Under the pieces are notes generated by a model. The model worked only from the letters and a program-made list of their open reading frames with translations, had not been told where the DNA came from and did no database searches. DNA of 64,000 bases from Leptospiraceae bacterium. Its GTDB lineage: Bacteria > Spirochaetota > Leptospiria > Leptospirales > Leptonemataceae. Where the stretch lies: contig BPKM01000005.1 in NCBI GenBank assembly GCA_026005135.1, positions 1-64,000 of the forward strand, given 5' to 3'. The number at the start of each line of letters is the position of its first letter. Position 1 is the stretch's first letter. Positions 20,498-31,408 of this stretch are shown piece after piece. The position numbers were made by a program, and so were the translations under genes.

Positions 20498-21998
20498 ATT
20501 TATTCCCTAAATAATGATCTTTTTGTATAGAATAATTTGTTATAATTTCTTTATGCATATTCTGTAATTCATCAGAAGTAAAAATTAAAGGTATTTTTTC
20601 TCCTTTAAAGTAAAATTGTATTTCTTTTTTACTTTTTAACTCTTGTTCTAAAATCGATAATAAATGATGCATATTTTTTATTTCTATTCCATTTATACTT
20701 TCTAAAATTCGATGTTTAAATTCCTTTGCATATTGATTATGATTATTCGTTAAAACCTGGGTTAATATGATTATTTGCTTATTATATAAATTGATCTTAT
20801 TCTGTACGGCAAAATAATAATAAAAAATTATATCAGAACGATTTTTAGATAACCATATAGAAGAATAAGTTGACATCAAATCAGAAGTTAAAGGTTGAAA
20901 AACCAACCCGCCATATAAAATATATTCTGGTGGTTCATCATAATTTTTTCTCTGAAAATCTAAAAATTTTGTTATTTTTGCAGGAAAATCTAATGTTAAG
21001 ATTTTACCGTTTCTAAAAACTTTTACTTTTATATTTTCCCCTTTTTCTAAATTATCAATTACTTCAACATAATTACGATATTCTCCATTGATAAAGACTT
21101 CGCCCTGGTCTGTTATTTTATAATTTTGTATTTCTAATAATACATCACCTTTTTTAATATAGCCTTCTGCACTGGAATCAGGTAGAATATCATATACAAA
21201 AACACCATAATTTTTATATTCATCAGGTAAATGTAATGCTTTTTTCATCATTGGATTTTCCGTAGTCTGATCTATAACACCCAATTCAATATAACCATCA
21301 TATTCCTGATCTAAGGAAATATCTTTTATGAATTTTTTTATAACAGGTGGTGGAATTAAATAGCCAAGATTTTCTCCAGAACGTAATATCTGAAATGCAA
21401 CACCAATAACCCTCCCATTTTGTATAGCAGGACCTCCAGAATTACCAGGATTTATAGCAGCATCTACTTGAATAACTAAATGACTATCTACACCACTATG
21501 ACTATAAGTATCCATATCAATACGAGAAACTATTCCCTGTGTTATAGAAACCTTTTCCCCACCTATTGGAAAACCAATAACGAGCACTGGTGTATTTAAT
21601 TGCGGTGTATCTCCAATTTCTAATGGTAAAGCATCTTTATAAAATTCATCTTTAGGATTTAAAGATTCATCAATATCAAGTAATGCTAAATCGCAATCAT
21701 GAGCAATATGTTTAATTTTTGCAAAAAAATATTTTCCCTGTCCAGACCTTCTAACACGAATTTGAAAAGAACCACTTACTACATGGGCATTCGTTAAGAT
21801 ATATTTTTTCTGATTTAACTCTATTATAAATCCAGTACCGCCTGCTTTTGTAATATTAGGTTGATTCCAGGGTTTTTCGTAAGAATATCGAAAAGAATTT
21901 ACTTCTATATTTACTACAGAGGATTTAATTTCCTGTATAGTGGGTGTTTTCTTAAAGTTAAAAAAATCAAATAAAATAAATAAAAATATAAACTTCAT
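20487..21998 (-). CDS. Trypsin-like serine protease with PDZ domain (HtrA/DegP family)
   Basis: TNAHVVSG, DCDLALLDID, INPGNSGGPAIQNGRVIGVAFQ, PDZ GVFVYDILPDSSAEGYIKKGDVLLEI. Confidence 0.85.
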   Translation of the reverse strand: MKFIFLFILFDFFNFKKTPTIQEIKSSVVNIEVNSFRYSYEKPWNQPNITKAGGTGFIIELNQKKYILTNAHVVSGSFQIRVRRSGQGKYFFAKIKHIAHDCDLALLDIDESLNPKDEFYKDALPLEIGDTPQLNTPVLVIGFPIGGEKVSITQGIVSRIDMDTYSHSGVDSHLVIQVDAAINPGNSGGPAIQNGRVIGVAFQILRSGENLGYLIPPPVIKKFIKDISLDQEYDGYIELGVIDQTTENPMMKKALHLPDEYKNYGVFVYDILPDSSAEGYIKKGDVLLEIQNYKITDQGEVFINGEYRNYVEVIDNLEKGENIKVKVFRNGKILTLDFPAKITKFLDFQRKNYDEPPEYILYGGLVFQPLTSDLMSTYSSIWLSKNRSDIIFYYYFAVQNKINLYNKQIIILTQVLTNNHNQYAKEFKHRILESINGIEIKNMHHLLSILEQELKSKKEIQFYFKGEKIPLIFTSDELQNMHKEIITNYSIQKDHYLGNKYEK

Positions 21999-22027
21999 TT
22001 CAGATCATCTTTTTTAATAAATAAAAA

Positions 22028-22546
22028 TTAATCAAGTTTATTCTTTGTAAATTTATGAATTAAAGATTCATATTCTGGAAAAAGATGAATTAATTTATTA
22101 TAACTGGCAATTTCAAAATCTTCAAACTCAAAACCTGGTGATACTGTACATCCAACTAATGCAAAAGAATTTTTATCCACTACTTCCGCAGCAAACCAGA
22201 TATTTTTGGGAACAACACATTGATAATTACAATATTCTCCTAATTGTATCTTTTTATAACTTTTCGTTTCTTCATCAAGTAAATGTAATAAAACTGGACT
22301 TCCTTTATAAAAATGCCAGATTTCATCAGATTTAATACGATGAAAAACAGAAACATCTTCTTTTATCAGCAAATAATAGATAGAAGTACAAATATTTCGA
22401 TTTTTCTTTTTTGAATTTTTTCTATTTTCTAAAATTTCTACTGGTATTGTTTCTATGGAACGATAAATTTCTTTATAATAACCACCTTCTGGATGTCTTT
22501 GCAATTGTAAGGTATTAATAATATCATGAACTTCTTTATCTAACAT
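22028..22546 (-). CDS. Cupin-domain protein (DUF985-like)
   Basis: LQRHPEGGYYKEIYRS, FHRIKSDEIWHFYKGSPVLLHLL, VGCTVSPGFEFEDFE. Confidence 0.8.
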   Translation of the reverse strand: MLDKEVHDIINTLQLQRHPEGGYYKEIYRSIETIPVEILENRKNSKKKNRNICTSIYYLLIKEDVSVFHRIKSDEIWHFYKGSPVLLHLLDEETKSYKKIQLGEYCNYQCVVPKNIWFAAEVVDKNSFALVGCTVSPGFEFEDFEIASYNKLIHLFPEYESLIHKFTKNKLD

Positions 22547-23510
22547 CGTATTTTAAACCTGTTTTTAAACGTACTTCTTCCATGATTTCTTCTGCAATCG
22601 AACGTGCTTTTTTTGCTCCTTCTTTTAAAATATCAATAATATAATCTTTTTGTTTTTCTAGTTCCATTCGTTTTTTTCGAGCATCAGAAAAATAATCCAA
22701 TATTTTTTGATACAATTCCTGCTTTATATGACCATAACCAATCCCTGGGGTTAAGAATTTATCGCGTAAAATCTGCTTTTCTTCCTCGTTTAAAAACAAA
22801 GCATAGATATGATATAAAACAGAATTATCTGGATCCTTTGGCTCATCAATACCTTTTGAATCTGTTACAATAGACATTACTTGCTTGCGTAGTTCTTTTT
22901 CATCAGAAAATAAATAGATAGCATTTTTATAACTTTTACTCATCTTTCTTCCATCTATACCTGGAACTATTGCAACTTCTTCATTAATATCTGGTTCAGG
23001 TAATAGAAATACCTCTCCATAGCAACGATTAAATCGTTCTGCTATATCTCTTGTAAATTCTAAATGTTGTTTTTGATCTTTCCCTACAGGTACCTTTTCT
23101 GTGCGAAATGCTAAAATATCAGCTGCCATAAGTACAGGATAGAAAAATAATCCTCCATTTGGTTTTATACCCTGAGCTATCTTATCTTTATATGAATGAG
23201 CTAATTCTAATTGAGAAACTGTAATAAAATTTGAAAGTATCCAACATAATTCTGTCACCTGTGGAACATCACTCTGTACCCAGAATACAGATTTTTCTGG
23301 ATCTATTCCAATAGCTAAAAAATCTAAAACAGTATTCCATATTCCATCACTTAATTCTTTTTGATTTTGTACTGTCGTCATTGCATGATAGCTTGCAATA
23401 AATACAAATAATTCATTTTCATTTTGATATTCCACCATTCTTTTCATCATAGAAAAATAATTACCTAAATGAGGTTTACCACTTGGTTGTATTCCAGATA
23501 AAATTCTCAT
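22536..23510 (-). CDS. trpS: Tryptophanyl-tRNA synthetase (start at internal Met MRILSGIQPSG preferred over 23546)
   Basis: GIQPSGKPHLGNYF, GKDQKQHLEFTRDIAERFN, GRKMSKSYKN. Confidence 0.95.
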   Translation of the reverse strand: MRILSGIQPSGKPHLGNYFSMMKRMVEYQNENELFVFIASYHAMTTVQNQKELSDGIWNTVLDFLAIGIDPEKSVFWVQSDVPQVTELCWILSNFITVSQLELAHSYKDKIAQGIKPNGGLFFYPVLMAADILAFRTEKVPVGKDQKQHLEFTRDIAERFNRCYGEVFLLPEPDINEEVAIVPGIDGRKMSKSYKNAIYLFSDEKELRKQVMSIVTDSKGIDEPKDPDNSVLYHIYALFLNEEEKQILRDKFLTPGIGYGHIKQELYQKILDYFSDARKKRMELEKQKDYIIDILKEGAKKARSIAEEIMEEVRLKTGLKYDVR

Positions 23511-23607
23511 ATAAAACCAAAACTTAAAACAAAAATTTCCTGTCATTTTAATTTTATATATAAAGGTTTACAATTGACATAAAATTCATCTTTAAAAAAA
23601 TTATTCT

Positions 23608-23814
23608 ATGAATTTTAGTTTTTTAAATCTATTGGGTGTTATAATCAGTTTAATTTTTATTGGATGGAGTTCCTGGTTTATTTATAATTATTTTCAATTA
23701 TCAGCTTCGGGAAGAAAATATAAAAAAATTCAACTCTGGATAAGTATTTTAATCTTTTTAATTGGTTTAACTGATTTAGCAAAATCAATAAAAGATATTC
23801 TATCATCTTATTGA
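23608..23814 (+). CDS. Small hypothetical membrane protein
   Basis: 68 aa ORF, two hydrophobic segments. Confidence 0.4.
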   Translation: MNFSFLNLLGVIISLIFIGWSSWFIYNYFQLSASGRKYKKIQLWISILIFLIGLTDLAKSIKDILSSY

Positions 23815-23868
23815 ATTGTTAAATAAACATTTAAATGATATTAATAAATCATTTATTATTAAAATTTT

Positions 23869-25596
23869 CTAATTTAATAACACCTCAACTAAATAGACAT
23901 ATTTTAACATCTTTTCTCTTTTATTATTATTAAAAAAATACAAGGAAGGTTTAGATACTTTATAATAAGGAAATTTACCTAAGATGTTAATTTTTAAATC
24001 CTTTCCAAAATATTGAAATAATTCATTTTCGAAACTTTTAAAAAATATTTCTTGAACTACAATAAATTTATGTTTTTCTACTTTTAATTCGTTTATAAAT
24101 TGAGCTTTTTTTAAAGAATAAGGTCTTGTAATTCGCTTTGTATAAAAGGCATAAGAGCGATGTGAAAAAGGAATTCCATAAGTATATAATATTTTATTAT
24201 TATTTCTATTTTTCTCTAATTCTAATTTAAAGATAATTTGGGCAATTTTACTTGCTGGTTGATATTTTATTAACATTGGATAAAGGGAAGAAATAATATA
24301 ACAATAAAATAATAAAAAAGCAAAAAAGGTATATATTAAACTATAATCAAAAGTTTTATAAAAAAAGAATAAAATCAATAATATTAAAAATAAATAAATA
24401 TAAAATAAAAACGTAAATTGTTCCCCTGTATAAAAAGGTAAATATAACAATAAAATAAAAAGAAATGTGGGAATAAAATAAAAAGAATTAATAATTGTTT
24501 TATTTTTCTTAGATAAATATTCTTCTAACCAATTACCTGCTACAATACAAGCACCAGGTACTAACCAAAATATATATTGTGGAAGTCGAAACTTCGAAAA
24601 ACTTAATAAAATTAATATAAAAAATACCCATAAGTATAATACTACATCTTTTTTATATAAATCATTATATATATTTATTATCTTTGTCTTTATATTTTCC
24701 GCATTACTATATTGTTTTTTAATTTCTTTTAATTTGTAAAATAAAATTATAATAAATGGTAAAGAAAAAGGTAAAATAGAATAAATAAATGTATAATAAA
24801 AATAAAAGGGATTCCAGCCAGTATCATAAATTTTACTAAAAAATCTACCAAATGACTGCAAATATAAAAAGAAATAAGGACCAAATATACCAAAATCTTT
24901 ATATAGTAAATAAGACCAGAATAATATTGGAATAGATATAATAATTATACCATATAAAAGATGCATTCGTTTTAATATATCAAAATTTCTTGTTATTATA
25001 ATATTTCCACCTATAGCAAGTAAGGGTAATGCCAAAGAGATGGGTCCTTTTGTAATAAATCCAATACCAATAAACAAATACATAAGATAAAAATATCTAT
25101 CATTTTTTAACAAACCATAATAATAGAATAAAAAAACAAAAATTACAAATGTTGTTAAATATATATCTATAATAGGACTCGTAAGCATAGTAAATAAGGC
25201 TGGAGAACTTAAATAAAATAACATCGCAAACCAGGCTTTTCTTTCTTTTTGATATAATAAATATGCTAATTTAAAAATTCCAATAAGAGAAATAACTGCC
25301 ATTAAAAGAGCTGGGAAACGATAAGCAAAATTATTTGCTCCGAAAATATTAAAAGAGAAAGAAAGTATCCAGAATGTCATAATAGGTTTATCTAAATATT
25401 TTCTTCCATTATCTCGGATTTTAAAATAATCATGGTTTTCTACCATTTCCCTGGTAATTTCTGCATATTGAGTAGAATCAATATCCATAATATCCTGTGG
25501 TAAATAAAAGGCATATAATACTATGAATATTAATGTTAAAATCACATAAAATAGTTTTTCTTTTTTAGAAATTTGTGATAAACTATATAATTCCAT
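23869..25596 (-). CDS. Glycosyltransferase family 39 (ArnT-like) membrane protein
   Basis: IDSTQYAEITREMVENHDYF, LDKPIMTFW, many TMs. Confidence 0.75.
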   Translation of the reverse strand: MELYSLSQISKKEKLFYVILTLIFIVLYAFYLPQDIMDIDSTQYAEITREMVENHDYFKIRDNGRKYLDKPIMTFWILSFSFNIFGANNFAYRFPALLMAVISLIGIFKLAYLLYQKERKAWFAMLFYLSSPALFTMLTSPIIDIYLTTFVIFVFLFYYYGLLKNDRYFYLMYLFIGIGFITKGPISLALPLLAIGGNIIITRNFDILKRMHLLYGIIIISIPILFWSYLLYKDFGIFGPYFFLYLQSFGRFFSKIYDTGWNPFYFYYTFIYSILPFSLPFIIILFYKLKEIKKQYSNAENIKTKIINIYNDLYKKDVVLYLWVFFILILLSFSKFRLPQYIFWLVPGACIVAGNWLEEYLSKKNKTIINSFYFIPTFLFILLLYLPFYTGEQFTFLFYIYLFLILLILFFFYKTFDYSLIYTFFAFLLFYCYIISSLYPMLIKYQPASKIAQIIFKLELEKNRNNNKILYTYGIPFSHRSYAFYTKRITRPYSLKKAQFINELKVEKHKFIVVQEIFFKSFENELFQYFGKDLKINILGKFPYYKVSKPSLYFFNNNKREKMLKYVYLVEVLLN

Positions 25597-25620
25597 ATTT
25601 TATCAATCCTTATAATTTTA

Positions 25621-25938
25621 TTATTGATTCAAAAAAACTGGCATTGTACAATCTACAATAATTTTACATTCATCCTGTTGTTGCACCTCTTTTATACGTT
25701 CCTTATAACATTCAAAAATTTCTATGTTATAGATCATACATGCATCGATGCAATTAGCATAAAATTTATTTTGCCAGTTCGCAGGCATATTAGAAATAGA
25801 ATTTTTCTCTAAATAATTTTTTAAACATTGATTAAATTTATTACATAAATTATCACATTGTGTATAAATGGGATCTTTACAACTAAAAATAAAAAATAAA
25901 ATTCCTAAGAAAATAAAAAAAATATAAGAATTTCTCAC
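25621..25938 (-). CDS. Cysteine-rich lipoprotein, hypothetical
   Basis: Lipobox IFSC; regularly spaced Cys pairs (CDNLCNKFNQC, CIDACMIYNIEIFEC). Confidence 0.55.
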   Translation of the reverse strand: MRNSYIFFIFLGILFFIFSCKDPIYTQCDNLCNKFNQCLKNYLEKNSISNMPANWQNKFYANCIDACMIYNIEIFECYKERIKEVQQQDECKIIVDCTMPVFLNQ

Positions 25939-26035
25939 AAGAGCATTTTTTTTTTATTCAGATGTAAGTAAATATTTTTTGAACAAATTCAAATTTATAG
26001 CAGTCTAATAATTAGCAAATATTTTTATTCTAAAG

Positions 26036-27511
26036 ATGAAAAAATTACCGATAAGTTTATTAATGAATAAAACATTTATAATTATAGTATCTATATTTAC
26101 TGTTTTATCTTTTTGTAAAAGTTTTCAACAGGATACAATTATAAAATCTCAAAGCCAATTAACACAGTCACAATCCATAGAAGAAAAAAATAAAATTGTA
26201 GAAAATATGTATAAAAAAAAAGATAGTGTTCCAGAAAACCAAAAAAAGGATTATATTGATTTTTTTATTTATGCTTCCAAAGAAACACCTTTAGCAATAT
26301 CTAAGTTAATTGCCTTATATAATGATCCACTATATAAAAATTATAAAAATTATATTTTTGATCAACTCATAGAACAAATTGAAGATCCAGAAGTTTTTTC
26401 TTTTATTGAAAAGGAAATATATAAAAATCCAGATCTTTATAATATAAAACTAAAACAAAAAATCTTACAATCTAAAAATAAAACTTTAGCTGAATTTTTA
26501 CTTAATATGATTTATTTAAATAAAGAAATATTAGATCCAGAAATTATTTATCTTTTTAAAGAAACAAAATTAGAAGAATCCCTTCCAGTACTAATTCAAT
26601 CAATAGAAAAAAATCAATTTGTAGAAGAATGTTTTTCTGCCATATCTTCGATACCTACAGAAGAAGCACAAACCTTTATTATAAATGTTGCATCTGATTA
26701 TCAACACCCTTATAGAGAAATTGCTCTTGGTTATTTATCTAAAATCGATAATAAAAAACTCGCTTATTCTGTTTATTTTAATATATTAAAAAATTATCAT
26801 TTAGAAAAAGATACAATTCTTTTTAAAACTCTTAATTCATTAAAACAAATTATACCTTATTTAGATGAAAGTCAAAAACAAGAAATTCTAACACAATTAG
26901 AAAAATTAAAAAATAATATAAATTTAGAAAAGCCCATTAAAGAACTTTCATTACTATTAGGACAGCCTATTGAATCAATCAAAAAAGAAACGGATTTAAA
27001 TAACGAAAAACAATTAAAAGAAATTCCTGAAATAAAAAAAGCTATAAATAAAGACTTAGTATTAAAACAAAAACAAAATAAAACAGAACAAAAATCTAAT
27101 CACAAAAAACCACAACATCTTAAAAAAAAGAAAGTTCCCCATAAAGCTTTTTATTCTAAATCCTATGCAAATAAAATTTCTAAGGAATTAGAATTTCTCT
27201 TTTTAGATGATTATAAAGAAACTCAGTTAAATTTACATAATGCATTATTAACTTATGCAAAATCTAATTCAGAAAAAGCTAAATTCATTATAAATGCTTA
27301 TAGAGAATATTACAAAATTCAGAATGAAGAAGAAATTAGAGAGCTTCTATCACAAGGACTTTTTATAAATCAATCAATATATGGAATATTATCATATGTT
27401 AAAAAACAATACAAAAGAAACGATTTACAAATTTATGCTTTAACTCAGCTATTTGCTATAAAACGTAAGCACGCAGAAAAAATTTTAGAAAATATAAATC
27501 GCTTTAAATAA
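26036..27511 (+). CDS. Hypothetical lipoprotein with HEAT-like helices
   Basis: Signal peptide VLSFCKS; helical repeats. Confidence 0.5.
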   Translation: MKKLPISLLMNKTFIIIVSIFTVLSFCKSFQQDTIIKSQSQLTQSQSIEEKNKIVENMYKKKDSVPENQKKDYIDFFIYASKETPLAISKLIALYNDPLYKNYKNYIFDQLIEQIEDPEVFSFIEKEIYKNPDLYNIKLKQKILQSKNKTLAEFLLNMIYLNKEILDPEIIYLFKETKLEESLPVLIQSIEKNQFVEECFSAISSIPTEEAQTFIINVASDYQHPYREIALGYLSKIDNKKLAYSVYFNILKNYHLEKDTILFKTLNSLKQIIPYLDESQKQEILTQLEKLKNNINLEKPIKELSLLLGQPIESIKKETDLNNEKQLKEIPEIKKAINKDLVLKQKQNKTEQKSNHKKPQHLKKKKVPHKAFYSKSYANKISKELEFLFLDDYKETQLNLHNALLTYAKSNSEKAKFIINAYREYYKIQNEEEIRELLSQGLFINQSIYGILSYVKKQYKRNDLQIYALTQLFAIKRKHAEKILENINRFK

Positions 27512-27524
27512 AAATATTAAAAAT

Positions 27525-28013
27525 ATGCTAAAAAAAATAAATATTTTATTATTATTAACTTTTTTTATTACATGTAAAAGAGAATATACTGGAGATTTTG
27601 CCTGGAGAAGTATTGATCAAAATCAATTTAATTATATAGAAAAAATGTTAATTTCTCCTCAGGAATTTTATACAGGAAGAAAAAATCTTTATTTTGGCAC
27701 ACAAGAAACCATATGGTGGATTTATCGATTTCACAATAAATTTTATTTAAAACCAAAATTTCTTGTTGTACTTTATTCAGAAATAAAATCCCCTCAACCT
27801 GTGGAAATTGATTTACGAATTGTACAACCTGATTATCAGGATGGTTTTTATTTTATCAAACAATATTATCCACCTCTTGAACCAGGGAAATATTTATTAA
27901 AAATTGCTGCATACGAAGATAAAATTCCTTTTGATCAGGTTGAATTTATTGTTTTACCTCAGGAAGAAATTAGACAAATTTCTGGTCCAGTATATCCTAA
28001 AAAGATTGATTAA
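27525..28013 (+). CDS. Hypothetical lipoprotein
   Basis: Signal peptide LLLTFFITCKR. Confidence 0.55.
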   Translation: MLKKINILLLLTFFITCKREYTGDFAWRSIDQNQFNYIEKMLISPQEFYTGRKNLYFGTQETIWWIYRFHNKFYLKPKFLVVLYSEIKSPQPVEIDLRIVQPDYQDGFYFIKQYYPPLEPGKYLLKIAAYEDKIPFDQVEFIVLPQEEIRQISGPVYPKKID

Positions 28014-28052
28014 AAAGATTTACTTTATAATTTCCTTACTAAAATTGCACTT

Positions 28053-29171
28053 ATGAATGATATAAAAGAATTTCTGTTTTCTGAAAGAATGAAGTACATT
28101 GATACTTCTCAAATAAGAAAGATGTTTGATTTAGCACAAAAATTAAAAAATCCTATTAATCTTTCTATTGGTCAACCTCACTTCCCTACACCTGAACCAA
28201 TTATAGAATCTTTACAAAAAGCTATAAAAGACGGTAAAACATCTTATACAATGACACAGGGAATAAAGGAACTTAGAGAAAAACTAACAGAAAAATTTTA
28301 TAATAAAAATCATATTAAAACATCACCAGATAATATTCTTGTAAGTTCTGGCGTTTCCAGTTTATTAATTTTATTATTTCTAACCATGATCGATCCAGAA
28401 GATGAAGTATTATTAATAGAACCTGCTTTTTTAATTTATCGAGGCTTAACTTCTTTTTTTCGAGCAAAAGAAATTTTATTAAATCAACATTTCACTAAAG
28501 AAGATATAGAAAAATTGACATTTAAAAAACTAAAATTGATTATATATTCCTCTCCTTCTAATCCTACCGGATATATCTTAAATCAAGAACAAATTCAATT
28601 ATTAGCAGAATTAGCAGAAAAAACTGGTGCATTACTAGTTTCTGATGAAATCTATGAATTATTTGATTATGATAATAAATTTATTAGTGCAGGTTCTATT
28701 TATCCTAAAACACTTACATTAATGGGATTTTCTAAATCTTACAGTATGACTGGATTAAGATTATCTGCTGCTACTGGTCCATATAATGTAATAAAAGCTA
28801 TGACTACATTACAACAATATACAATTGTTTGCGCACCTGCCCCAGTCCAATATGCAGGTATAACCGCATTAGATATTGACATTACTGATTATATAAACTA
28901 TTATAAAGAAAATCGCGATATTTTAAAAGAATCTTTAAGATCTTTAACAGAATTCTATGAACCAGATGGTGCTATTTATCTTTTTGCTAAAGTTCCTTCT
29001 AAATATGATGATCTTTCCTTTTGTGAAAAAGCCATTCAGGAAAAAGAATTATTAATTGTACCAGGACGAATTTTTACCAATCAAAATAATTGGATAAGAA
29101 TTTCTTTTGCAGTGGATCGAGAAATATTATATAGAGGTATAGAATCATTAAAAGAATTATATCAATCTTAA
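28053..29171 (+). CDS. Class I/II pyridoxal-phosphate aminotransferase
   Basis: SSPSNPTGYILN, SDEIYELFDYD, SFSKSYSMTGLRL-type PLP site. Confidence 0.9.
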   Translation: MNDIKEFLFSERMKYIDTSQIRKMFDLAQKLKNPINLSIGQPHFPTPEPIIESLQKAIKDGKTSYTMTQGIKELREKLTEKFYNKNHIKTSPDNILVSSGVSSLLILLFLTMIDPEDEVLLIEPAFLIYRGLTSFFRAKEILLNQHFTKEDIEKLTFKKLKLIIYSSPSNPTGYILNQEQIQLLAELAEKTGALLVSDEIYELFDYDNKFISAGSIYPKTLTLMGFSKSYSMTGLRLSAATGPYNVIKAMTTLQQYTIVCAPAPVQYAGITALDIDITDYINYYKENRDILKESLRSLTEFYEPDGAIYLFAKVPSKYDDLSFCEKAIQEKELLIVPGRIFTNQNNWIRISFAVDREILYRGIESLKELYQS

Positions 29172-29212
29172 AAAACAATATTCTGTACGATCTTTAAAAA
29201 AAATCTGGTCTT

Positions 29213-30817
29213 ATGGCAGATTATTATAATGAAATCCAGAAAAGACGTTCTTTTGCAATTATAGCTCATCCTGATGCTGGTAAAACAACTCTAACAGAAA
29301 AATTATTATTATATGGTGGTGCAATTCAATTAGCAGGACATGTTAGGGCAAAGAAAGATAGAAAAAAAACCCAATCGGATTGGATGAAGTTAGAACAAGA
29401 ACGAGGTATTTCTATTACAACATCTGCTATGCAATTTGAATATAATGGATTCATATTAAATTTACTGGATACCCCAGGACATGAAGATTTTTCAGAAGAT
29501 ACATATAGAACATTAATGGCAGTAGATTGCGCTATAATGCTTTTAGATGGTTCTAAAGGGGTGGAACCTCAGACGATTAAATTATTCCATATTTGCAGAC
29601 AGCGTAATATTCCCATTGTAACATTTATAAATAAAATGGATCTACCTGCCAAGGACCCATTTGAACTCTTAGATGAAGTAGAAAAAGTATTAGGTATTTC
29701 CACTGTACCAATTCTATGGCCTATTGGTTCTGGTAAAGATTTTCGAGGAGTTTATCATCTAAAAGAAAATAAGGTATATTTATACGAAAAGACTACTGGT
29801 GGTGCTTATAAAGCACCTGTTCAGGTTAAAGATTATAAAGATCAAGATTTTAAAGATTTAATCGATCCAGAAATTTACAAAAGCTTTATAGAAGGTATAG
29901 AAATTGCGAGTGAATTATTACCAGATTTTGATTTAAAACAATTTCACGAAGGTAAAATTACACCTGTCTATTTTGGTAGTGCTTTAGCTAACTTTGGTAT
30001 TGAATTATTTCTAAATGAATTTATCCATATTGCACCTGCTCCTACTTCAATGAAATTAGCAGATGGTAATGAAATTCATATTAATCCAGATCAATTTATT
30101 GGCTTTGTATTTAAACTTCAAGCAAATATGAATAAAGCCCATAGAGATAGAGTAGCTTTTATACGTATTGCTTCTGGAAAATTCGAACGAGGTATGGATG
30201 TTCAAATTGCTTTTAAGAAAAAAAATGTTAAATTATCCAGTCCAGTTTCTTTTTTTGGTCAAAAACGTTCTACCATTGACGAAGCATATCCAGGAGATAT
30301 AATTGGACTAATTAATCCAGGTACTTTTCAAATCGGTGATGTTCTTTATACTGGAGAAGAACCTCAGATCATTACTTTACCACAATTTGCACCAGAATTA
30401 TTTGCCAGAATCATACTTACAGATACATCAAAAATAAAAAGTTTTCGTAAAGGAGTTCAGGAATTAGCAGAAGAAGGAATAATACAAATATTTTATTTAT
30501 CAGATGGTTCTTCCATACTTGGTGCTATTGGTCAATTACAATTTGAAGTATTTCAAGCCAGATTACAGGACGAATATAATGCTCCCTGTAGAATAGAAAA
30601 AATGCCTTTTGAATGTTCACGCTGGATTTTAGAAAAAGATAAAAATAAATTCAGTAGTTATGATCTTATAGTTAAAGATATTCATGATAACTATGTTGTT
30701 TTATTTAAAAGTACCTATAGAATGCAAAGCTTTCAGAAAGAAAATCCAGACATACCTTTATTTGATTCTCCCTTAGCATTAAGAAAATACCAGGAATCCT
30801 TAGCAAAATCAAGATAA
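29213..30817 (+). CDS. prfC: Peptide chain release factor 3
   Basis: IIAHPDAGKTTLTEKLLLYGGAIQLAGHV, DTPGHEDFSEDTYRTL, NKMD. Confidence 0.95.
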   Translation: MADYYNEIQKRRSFAIIAHPDAGKTTLTEKLLLYGGAIQLAGHVRAKKDRKKTQSDWMKLEQERGISITTSAMQFEYNGFILNLLDTPGHEDFSEDTYRTLMAVDCAIMLLDGSKGVEPQTIKLFHICRQRNIPIVTFINKMDLPAKDPFELLDEVEKVLGISTVPILWPIGSGKDFRGVYHLKENKVYLYEKTTGGAYKAPVQVKDYKDQDFKDLIDPEIYKSFIEGIEIASELLPDFDLKQFHEGKITPVYFGSALANFGIELFLNEFIHIAPAPTSMKLADGNEIHINPDQFIGFVFKLQANMNKAHRDRVAFIRIASGKFERGMDVQIAFKKKNVKLSSPVSFFGQKRSTIDEAYPGDIIGLINPGTFQIGDVLYTGEEPQIITLPQFAPELFARIILTDTSKIKSFRKGVQELAEEGIIQIFYLSDGSSILGAIGQLQFEVFQARLQDEYNAPCRIEKMPFECSRWILEKDKNKFSSYDLIVKDIHDNYVVLFKSTYRMQSFQKENPDIPLFDSPLALRKYQESLAKSR

Positions 30818-31354
30818 TTCTTGTAATAGATCTATGAAATTCTTTCTTGCAATAATTATATCTGTATTTGAAATTTTATATGTTTTTTTATAAATTTCTA
30901 TAAATTGCATTCTTTCTTTTATAGTAAAAAAAGAAAATAATTGAACTAAAACTTCTTTATTTAAACTTCTTAATATAATATATATTTTTTTATGAGAATT
31001 TTCTGTTTGTTCCCAGTACCATTTTCTTAAAATATTAATAGAGTTCTCGAAGTTAGAACTTACAAAAAACTCTAACATTTCTTTAAATTGATCTTTTTCA
31101 CTTTTTTTTATTATAATGTTATTTTGTTCTTGATTAGTTACATCTGTTGATTTTGGTTTAACAATCTTTCCATTTCCAGAAGAACTTTTACTTATATGAG
31201 GGAATTGATAAGGTTTGATTTTCTTTGTAGATTCGTAATTTTGATTTTCATGATTTTGATTATTCGATTTTTCTATTCGTTCTGAAATTTTACTTTTTTT
31301 ATTAAATATAAAATCTGCTTTTTTAAATTCTTTTTCTGGTATCCATTCTTTCAT
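30809..31354 (-). CDS. Hypothetical protein
   Basis: 181 aa ORF, overlaps 3' end of prfC tail to tail. Confidence 0.5.
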   Translation of the reverse strand: MKEWIPEKEFKKADFIFNKKSKISERIEKSNNQNHENQNYESTKKIKPYQFPHISKSSSGNGKIVKPKSTDVTNQEQNNIIIKKSEKDQFKEMLEFFVSSNFENSINILRKWYWEQTENSHKKIYIILRSLNKEVLVQLFSFFTIKERMQFIEIYKKTYKISNTDIIIARKNFIDLLQELS

Positions 31355-31408
31355 TTTTAATATTCCAGAACATAAAAATAAGCATAAAACATATTACGTC
31401 AAGATTTT

